NCBI GenBank assembly: GCA_903944555.1
Contig: CAJASG010000270.1
Coordinates: 1-8,191 of the forward strand
DNA length: 8,191 bases
From: an uncultured beta proteobacterium
GTDB taxonomy: Bacteria; Pseudomonadota; Gammaproteobacteria; Burkholderiales; Burkholderiaceae_C
Reading direction: 5' to 3'
In this document: positions 1-5,345 of the stretch, piece by piece
How positions within the stretch are numbered: the first letter of the stretch is position 1
Layout: every line of letters starts with the position of its first letter
Translations under genes and position numbers: made by a program
The notes under the pieces: model-generated
The model's input: only the letters and a program-made list of their open reading frames with translations
Databases searched by the model: none
Told to the model about the DNA's origin: nothing

Positions 1-708
1 GGAGCGCTCGCAGGCGATTACCAATCTTCTTTCACGGCTAAAACAGCGTCTCGATTGGCGGCCGCTTGGCCTGCCAGCCAGGCGGTGAGTGTGCCCGCGA
101 GGATGACGGCCAGCCCCAGCGCCAGCAGCCGCGCCCAGGGCAGGGTCAGCTCCATGGTCCAGTGAAAGCTCTGCGGGTTGACCACATGCACCAGCACCAC
201 CGCCACGGCCAGGCCTAAGCCGATGCCGGCGATGGTGCCCAGGGTGGTCCACGCCGCGCCCTCGGCGGCCACCACACGCAGCACCTGGCGGCGGGTCAGC
301 CCCAGGTGCACCAGCAAACCAAACTCCTTGCGCCGTGCCAGTACCTGGGCGCTGAAGCTGGCGGCCACGCCAAACAGGCCAATACCAATGGCCACCGCCT
401 GTAGCCAGTAGGTCACGGCAAAGCTGCGGTCAAAAATCTTCAGGGAAGTGGCGCGTATCTCGCGCGCCGAGCCAAATTCCAGCAAATTGCCCGCCATGCC
501 AGCCGGGTTGCCATCGGCCGCGCCGACGCTGCTGGCTTGCTGCTGGTTGGCGAGTTCACGCAGGGCCTGTTGCACCTGCGGCACCTCCGCGTCGGGGGCC
601 AACCACACAGCGATGTCGTTGACCCGGGTGTCACCGCTCAGACGCTCGAAGTCGGCTTGGTCGATGGCAATGGTGCCAAACTGGCGGCCATAGTCGCGCC
701 ACACGCCT

Positions 709-774
709 GCTATAAAAAACGTAGCTGCTTGCGCACGTTCTACGGGGGCTGCAGGCCTAAATGATGCCTCAAAT
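709..774. repeat. Comamonadaceae-type dispersed repeat lying in frame in the permease gene
   Basis: The stretch begins GCTATAAAAAACGTAGCTGC, continues with TTGCGCACGTTCTACGGGGG and ends near CCTAAATGATGCCTCAAAT. From memory this matches a short repeat found many times in Comamonadaceae genomes, both between and within genes; I could not search for it. With the ends drawn here it is 66 bp, that is 22 codons, and the permease frame runs straight through it. It encodes roughly FEASFRPAAPVERAQAATFF, about residues 639-661 of the repaired protein, just before the ordinary-looking sequence GVWRDYGRQFG. The exact borders are uncertain. Confidence 0.6.
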
Positions 775-1032
775 GGGGGCAAAGTCCCGCCCAGCCGGGC
801 GCTGTACAAGTCCAGCATGGCCTCGCTCACATAAATGCCAATCTGCCCCGCTGGCACCGGCAGGGCCTCACCCACCAAAGGCAGGGTCAGCCCCGGGCCC
901 GTAGCGGCGTGCACCGGGCGGGCAATCAGCGTGACCGGTGGTTTGGCCGGGTCCAGCAGCAAAGAGAGGTTGCGTTGTGTGCTCAGGCGCTCCACCCCGG
1001 GTATGCGGGCGGCCGCGCGCACAAACGCGGGG

Positions 1033-1038
1033 TCAAAA
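1033..1038 (-). other. Frameshift point in the permease gene (TTTTGA)
   Basis: On the coding strand the first frame reads GCC TAC TTT TGA and stops. Skipping one T gives GCC TAC TTT GAC CCC, and the protein continues as AYFDPAFVRAAARIPG with no loss. The change is therefore one extra T in a run of four (plus-strand AAAA at 1035-1038). The local sequence TTTTGAC resembles the +1 recoding site CTTTGAC of prfB, but no Shine-Dalgarno-like stretch sits just before it, so programmed recoding is not favoured. Confidence 0.85.
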
Positions 1039-1054
1039 GTAGGCGCTGTCGTTG

Positions 1055-1076
1055 GCGCCGCCGCTGTTGGCGGCGC
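1055..1076. repeat. Perfect 8-bp GC-only inverted repeat just upstream of the frameshift
   Basis: GCGCCGCC (1055-1062) and GGCGGCGC (1069-1076) are exact reverse complements around a 6-base loop. In the permease mRNA this would be a very stable hairpin ending 16 bases before the TTTT run. It lies inside the coding sequence. Such a structure can cause polymerase slippage or sequencing compression, which bears on whether the nearby indel is real. Confidence 0.7.
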
Positions 1077-2701
1077 GCACATACAGGGCGGCGGGCAGCA
1101 CCGTGTCCAGCCACTGGGTGACCGAATGGCGAAAGCTGGCCACCATCACCGTCAGGGCCACCGCCAAACTCAGGGATGCCACCACGCCGCTCACCGCCAC
1201 CGCCGCACTCTCGCGCACCCGCCGGGCACGCTCCACCGCCAGCAGCGGCAGCGCCCGGTGCGCCACCCACGGTGCCACGCGGTCCAGCACCACACCCACC
1301 AGCCAGGGCAGGGCGGTGATGCCCCCCAGCAACAGCAAGGCCACGCTGGCATAGGCGGCCAAAGGAATGTCCCACACCGGGGGCAGCAGTGCCAGCAGGC
1401 CCCCCGCTAACAGCAGAGCCGCGCCCAGGCCGGCGTGGCGGTTGTGGGTGGGTGGCGCACCCAGCCCTTTGAGGGTTTGCGCCGGGGGCAGTTGCTGCGC
1501 CAGCCGGGCGGGCCACCAAGCCCCCAGCAACGCCGCTGCCAAGCCCAGGCTGCCAAACACCAGCGCCGCCAGCGGGCTCCATTGCAAGGCGGGTGTGGCG
1601 CCAGAAAAATAGCCGCCGCCCAAATCGCCCCCCAGCAAACGCAGCGCCAGTGCCGCCAGCCCGGTGCCCAGGGCCATGCCCAGCACGCTGCCCACCGTTC
1701 CCAGCGCTGCTGCTTCCAGCAGCACCAGGCGCAGGCGCTGCGCACCGGTCAGCCCCAGCACCCCCAACAGCGCAAACTGTTGCGCACGCCGGCTCACACT
1801 GAGCGCCAATACCGAGAACACCAGAAAGCCACCGGTAAACAGCGCCACCAGCGCCAGCACCGTCAGGTTGACCCGGTAAGCGCGTGACAGGTTGCTGATG
1901 CGCGAAACGGCGTCGCCTGGCTCGGTCAGGTAGACCCCGGCCGGCCAGTCGGGTGCGGCCTGCTCAGTCCGCACAAAGGCGGCGCGGTCCACACCCGCCC
2001 GCAGGCGCAGGTCTATACGGGTGAACTGGCCAATACGGCCAAACAATTCTTGTGCCGCTGCAATGTCCATAACTGCCAGTGCACCACCCCCAGCGCGTAC
2101 CCGGCCTGCTACCTGCAAAGGTTTCAGTTGCAGTCCGTGCTGCACTTGCAGGGTGTCGCCTGCGAGCAGACTGCGTGCCGTGGCATTCAGGAATACCTTG
2201 TTGGGCGCAAACAGTGCCAGTCGCCCGGCTTGGGGGTTCGGTAGCGGCATCAGGTCGGGGGACACTGCCGCCACCTGCAGCGCATCGACACCAAGAACGC
2301 GCAGCAACACGCGTTTGGTGTCGACCTGGCTTGCCGTATTCGGCGTCAATGCGTAGGTACTGATTTCCAGCACAGGGCTGGCAGTGGCCACATCCGGGTG
2401 GTGCAGCAGCCGGGCCAGCAAGGTATCGGTGAGGCCAACCTGGGCCGTGCCGGACACACTGCTGGCGGATCGCAATTCCAGGTCCGGCTGACCACCCACC
2501 GAGCGCACGGCTTGTGAAAACTCGTCCAGCGCCGAGGCGTTGATCAAATGCACTGAAAGCGCCAGCGCTACGCCCAGCATGACCGATACCACCGCAGCAC
2601 CATTGCGCCAAGGGTGGTGGCGCAACTCTGCCCAGGAAAAAGTGGTGAAGAGAGGCCACAAGGGACTATGCATACGCTGCATTGTGCCCATAATAAGGGC
2701 G

Positions 2702-2706
2702 CCTCC
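2702..2706 (-). promoter_or_regulatory. Ribosome binding site of the permease gene
   Basis: The coding strand reads GGAGG followed by 10 bases and then ATG at 2691. This supports the first of three nearby in-frame ATGs (2691, 2682, 2673). The bases around the start also form a weak 4-bp inverted repeat, GCCC-TTATTAT-GGGC. Confidence 0.5.
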
Positions 2707-2818
2707 GGCGGGACGTTTGATGACGCAGGCCCATGACGGGTTCGCCGGCTACATTGTCAAAGCCCGCCAACCTCGCCCAAGTAATATCATCCTCTGTAGA
2801 TCAAACCATTCGAGCGCC

Positions 2819-2823
2819 AGGGA
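2819..2823 (+). promoter_or_regulatory. Ribosome binding site of the PAS histidine kinase
   Basis: AGGGA stands 5 bases before ATG 2829 and supports that start. The next in-frame ATG (codon 58, at 3000) would cut off only the unstructured N-terminal stretch, so it cannot be ruled out on domain grounds alone. Confidence 0.5.
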
Positions 2824-2828
2824 AATAG

Positions 2829-4598
2829 ATGAAAAATGGAAAAGCGTTCGATGCGCTCCAACCCCCCTCGTTGGTACCCAAACCCGTTTCTCATTCGTCT
2901 GTAGGCGAACTGTCAACGTTGCGCCAGCGGGGTGAAGTCGCGCTCCAGGGCGAACCCATCAATGCTCTGCACGCCGATGAACCAACATCTTCCGAGGCGA
3001 TGCGGAAGTTGATTCATGAGTTGCGCGTTCACCAGATTGAGTTGGAGATGCAAAACGAGGAGTTGCGCAACGCTCAGGCTGCACTTGATACTGCGCATGC
3101 CCGCTATTTCGATTTTTACGATCTGGCCCCGGTGGGGTATCTGACAGTCAGTCCAGACGGACGGATCTTGCAGGCCAACCTCACGACAGCAGCGCTGCTG
3201 GGCGTGGCGCGGGTAAAACTCATAAGGCAGACGTTCCCCAGTTTTATATACCGGCCAGATGCTGACACCTACTACCTGTTGTGCAAACTGGTCGATGCGA
3301 CGGGCACGGCACAGTCCTGCGAACTTCGGGTTGTCAACAATGGTGGCAACCGGGTTTGGGTGCAAGTACAAGCCATTTCAGTCAGTGGCGACGCAGGTGC
3401 GACCGAACTGCGCCTTGTTCTGACGGATATAGGCGAGCGCAAAGTGGCAGAAGCCGCGCAACGGGAGATTAAGAAATTCCGGGACGCGGTGTTGGACTCT
3501 GTGCCCTCACAAATTGCGGTGCTGGACCGCAATGGCACCATTGTGGCGGTCAACCGTGTCTGGATGAATTTTGCGCTGGAAAACGGTACCACGCCCGGGG
3601 TGGCTGCCCGCAACACCCAGGTTGGCGTCAATTACCTGGCCATTTGCCAAGCTACGCAGGGCGGTGATTCACCAGAAAGCGCCTTGCTTGCACGTGACGG
3701 TATTTTGAAAGTCATCTCTGGCGATGAGCCGAGCTTCGTCCTTGAATACCCTTGCCACTCGCCAACCCAGCAACGCTGGTTCTTATTGTCCGTAACCCCC
3801 CTGCGGCTGGAGGAACAGAGCGTGGTGGTGACCCATACCAACATCACAGAGCATAAGCAGCTGCAAGTGGCACGACTGGCACAAGCGGTGGAGGCGGAGC
3901 TTGCCGCCTCCCGACAGAGCCTGCGTGAAATGGTGGCGCTCAATGAGGCAACTCTGGAGGAGGAACGTAAATACATTGCGCGCGAAGTGCATGACGAGTT
4001 GGGCCAGGTCCTGACCGCGTTGCGGATGGATTTGTCGCTCGTGGGCCTACGCTACGGCAAATTGGATTCAGCGCTGCTGCCAGAAATTCAGGGCATGAAG
4101 ACGCTGGTGGACCGCGCCATCCAAGGTGTGCGCAATGTAGCTGCCAATCTACGCCCTACGGCATTGGACATGGGTCTGGTTCCCGCCATAGAGTGGTTGT
4201 GCCATGAATTCTCGCGGCACGGCACCGCGCCGTGCAAACTCTCCGCGCAGGAGCCCCTTGTGCTGGACGATGCGCGGGCCGTGCTGATTTTTCGTATCGT
4301 GCAGGAGTCCCTGACCAATACCAGCCGTTATGCGCAGGCCACCGGGGTGGGTGTCACACTGGCACGCAGAGGTGACGATTTGTGGTTGGAGGTGCGTGAC
4401 AATGGATGCGGCTTTGATGTGGCCGCGATCGATCGGCAAAAGTCTTTTGGACTTTTGGGAATGCGTGAGCGCGCCATCGCCTTGGGAGGGAACCTGACGA
4501 TTACCAGCACCACCAGTAAGGCCAGCTCCGTCGCGCCAGGGACCGTGATTGAATTGACCATCCCCTGTGCATTTGAAAACCCAAGAATCCCATCATGA
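2829..4598 (+). CDS. Soluble PAS-PAS sensor histidine kinase, NarX/DegS (HisKA_3) type
   Basis: Cytoplasmic sensor kinase of 589 residues that should autophosphorylate on histidine and pass phosphate to the regulator encoded next to it. Order seen: low-complexity start (1-55), a helical/coiled stretch with IELEMQNEELR (about 58-92), PAS1 (about 93-205, FDFYDLAPVGYLTVSPDGRI), PAS2 (about 213-345, IAVLDRNGTIVAVNRVW and a late YPCHSP...RWFLLSVTPL), a linker helix, the HisKA_3 dimerisation box (about 378-447) with AREVHDELGQVLTALRMDL and phospho-accepting His388, then the HATPase domain with N-box VQESLTNTSRYA (Glu493, Asn497), DNGCGF (524-529) and GLLGMRER (541-548). All catalytic boxes are intact. 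There is no signal peptide or membrane helix, so the signal is probably internal. The TGA overlaps the ATG of the next gene by 4 bp (ATGA), which implies translational coupling. The kinase class is certain; the PAS ligand cannot be told. Confidence 0.95.
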   Translation: MKNGKAFDALQPPSLVPKPVSHSSVGELSTLRQRGEVALQGEPINALHADEPTSSEAMRKLIHELRVHQIELEMQNEELRNAQAALDTAHARYFDFYDLAPVGYLTVSPDGRILQANLTTAALLGVARVKLIRQTFPSFIYRPDADTYYLLCKLVDATGTAQSCELRVVNNGGNRVWVQVQAISVSGDAGATELRLVLTDIGERKVAEAAQREIKKFRDAVLDSVPSQIAVLDRNGTIVAVNRVWMNFALENGTTPGVAARNTQVGVNYLAICQATQGGDSPESALLARDGILKVISGDEPSFVLEYPCHSPTQQRWFLLSVTPLRLEEQSVVVTHTNITEHKQLQVARLAQAVEAELAASRQSLREMVALNEATLEEERKYIAREVHDELGQVLTALRMDLSLVGLRYGKLDSALLPEIQGMKTLVDRAIQGVRNVAANLRPTALDMGLVPAIEWLCHEFSRHGTAPCKLSAQEPLVLDDARAVLIFRIVQESLTNTSRYAQATGVGVTLARRGDDLWLEVRDNGCGFDVAAIDRQKSFGLLGMRERAIALGGNLTITSTTSKASSVAPGTVIELTIPCAFENPRIPS

Positions 4599-5227
4599 TT
4601 AAATTGCTCATTGCGGATGACCATGCGATCGTGCGCAGCGGTTTGAAACAGCTTTTTGCACTGGCACCTGATGTTGCGGTTTGCGGAGAGGCGGTCAATG
4701 GCAGCGAAGTGCTGGAGCAGTTGCGACTCAATGATTTCGATTTGCTGCTGCTGGACCTCAATATGCCAGGCATTAGTGGGGCGGATTTGATTGCGAGGGC
4801 CAAGACGCACCGGCCAGATTTGCCAATTTTGGTGCTCAGCATGCATAACGAGGCCCAGGTGGCCGCACGCATGCTCAAGGCCGGTGCCAACGGGTACCTT
4901 ACCAAGGACTGCGAACCCGACGTTCTGCTGTCCGCAATTCGAAAAGTGGCAGCCCATGGTTGCTACATTGATCCTAGTATTGCCGAGAAGATTGTTTTTG
5001 GTACGAATCTTTCTTCAGAGAATCCCGCTCACACCCTGCTGTCGGAGCGCGAGCTGGAGGTGTTTCGACTATTGACGACCGGTATGGGTGTGAACGCCAT
5101 CGCCACGCAACTTGTCATCAGCAACAAGACCGTCAGTACCCACAAAGCACGCTTAATGGAGAAGCTTGGCCTGACCAACATGGCAGACCTGATGCGTTAC
5201 GCCATGCAGCACGATTTGCTGGGCTGA
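4595..5227 (+). CDS. NarL/FixJ (LuxR-type) DNA-binding response regulator
   Basis: Two-domain transcription regulator of 210 residues, the normal length for the family. The receiver domain (1-120) has the acidic pair Asp8-Asp9, phospho-acceptor Asp54 in LLLLDLNMPG, Ser82 in the Thr/Ser position and Lys104 in YLTKD. The C-terminal LuxR-type helix-turn-helix (about 148-207) contains LLSERELEVFRLL and the recognition helix region ISNKTVSTHKARLMEKLGL. That helix resembles those of BvgA/EvgA-type regulators (ISNKTVSTYK...). It starts within the stop codon of the upstream kinase, so the two form a cognate pair in one operon. The TGA is itself the first arm of a short inverted repeat. Target genes are unknown; the palindrome 26 bp downstream, ahead of the hybrid kinase, is a candidate site (inference). 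Confidence 0.96.
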   Translation: MIKLLIADDHAIVRSGLKQLFALAPDVAVCGEAVNGSEVLEQLRLNDFDLLLLDLNMPGISGADLIARAKTHRPDLPILVLSMHNEAQVAARMLKAGANGYLTKDCEPDVLLSAIRKVAAHGCYIDPSIAEKIVFGTNLSSENPAHTLLSERELEVFRLLTTGMGVNAIATQLVISNKTVSTHKARLMEKLGLTNMADLMRYAMQHDLLG

Positions 5228-5239
5228 CGCAGGGCGTCA
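5225..5239. repeat. 6-bp inverted repeat overlapping the regulator stop codon
   Basis: TGACGC (5225-5230), loop AGG, GCGTCA (5234-5239): an exact inverted repeat whose first three bases are the stop codon of the response regulator. It would make a tight GC-rich hairpin at the end of the two-gene mRNA. No T-run follows (next bases are ATCAAGTCAAA), so it is not a standard intrinsic terminator. It could protect the 3' end or weaken read-through into the hybrid kinase gene. Confidence 0.5.
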
Positions 5240-5252
5240 ATCAAGTCAAAGC

Positions 5253-5278
5253 GTAGGGCGATCCCTACTCTTTGTAGG
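5253..5278. promoter_or_regulatory. Palindrome with a third half-copy: GTAGGG / CCCTAC / GTAGG
   Basis: GTAGGG (5253-5258) and CCCTAC (5263-5268) form a 16-bp interrupted palindrome. The same CCTAC (5264-5268) is also complementary to a second GTAGG at 5274-5278, which lies 21 bp from the first GTAGG, about two helical turns. As DNA this looks like an operator for a dimeric regulator; the 16-bp size suits NarL/FixJ-type proteins, though the bases do not match the NarL heptamer. As RNA the middle arm could pair with either flank, giving two competing hairpins. It is followed by another small inverted repeat, GCTGT-TTATG-ACAGC (5278-5292). Function is inferred only from position and symmetry. 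Confidence 0.4.
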
Positions 5279-5300
5279 CTGTTTATGACAGCAATATCAG
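5272..5300 (+). promoter_or_regulatory. Weak sigma70-like promoter candidate for the hybrid kinase
   Basis: TTGTAG (5272-5277) and TATCAG (5295-5300) are 17 bases apart, the ideal spacing, but match the consensus boxes in only 3 and 4 positions. The -35 half overlaps the third GTAGG copy, so a protein bound to the palindrome would touch it. This is a tentative call; the hybrid kinase could equally be read from the upstream operon. Confidence 0.2.
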
Positions 5301-5345
5301 CAATGCCCGATGGTGTGATCGCCGCAATGGGGTCACCATCTGATC

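Larger units (their letters stand above)
18..2691 (-). pseudogene. FtsX/MacB-family ABC transporter permease, interrupted by a one-base frameshift
   Basis: Inner-membrane permease subunit of an FtsX/MacB-superfamily ABC system (YbbP/AttF-like large permeases, which work with a separate ATPase in moving lipids, lipoproteins or other envelope substrates). The first frame runs from ATG 2691 to TGA 1033-1035 (552 codons). The second runs in from there to TAA 18-20 and supplies 338 more residues, so the intact product would be about 890 residues. Seen: a first membrane helix at about 30-50, a MacB-like periplasmic part (50-260), FtsX-type helices at about 275-300, 325-350 and 372-395, further helices at about 421-470 and 495-520, a second periplasmic part, then three C-terminal helices (about 762-784, 810-838, 853-876 of the repaired protein). 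The motif RKEFGLLVHLGLTRRQVLRV before the penultimate helix is typical of FtsX domains. This doubled layout fits the family. The frameshift may be a real mutation, a sequencing error or, less likely, recoding. Family assignment is firm; substrate is unknown. Confidence 0.85.
2692..2828. promoter_or_regulatory. Divergent intergenic region between the permease and the kinase operon
   Basis: This 137-bp gap separates two divergently read genes, so promoters for both are expected here. On the minus strand there is an exact TTGACA (2760 down to 2755), but no good -10 box lies 16-18 bases after it. On the plus strand AT-rich TAATATCAT (2782-2790) could serve as a -10 for the kinase operon, yet no matching -35 is found at normal spacing. 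No clear operator palindrome is visible. The promoter role rests on gene layout rather than on convincing boxes. Confidence 0.4.

Noticed and set aside
835..1410. Plus-strand open frame of 191 codons opposite the permease
   Set aside because: The translation is rich in Gln, His, Arg and Gly, typical of the reverse strand of GC-rich coding DNA, and shows no recognisable motif.
2738..2760. Exact TTGACA as a complete minus-strand promoter for the permease
   Set aside because: The -35 is perfect, but the bases 16-18 positions on (around TCATGG) do not resemble a -10. It is kept only as a remark in the intergenic entry.
4328..4957. Minus-strand open frame of 209 codons
   Set aside because: It spans the junction of the first kinase and the regulator on the opposite strand. 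Both sense genes have full domain signatures, and the antisense product has none.
5225..5278. Rho-independent terminator after the response regulator
   Set aside because: Hairpins are present but short, and neither is followed by a proper T-run (only TCTTT after the second), so I do not call a terminator.
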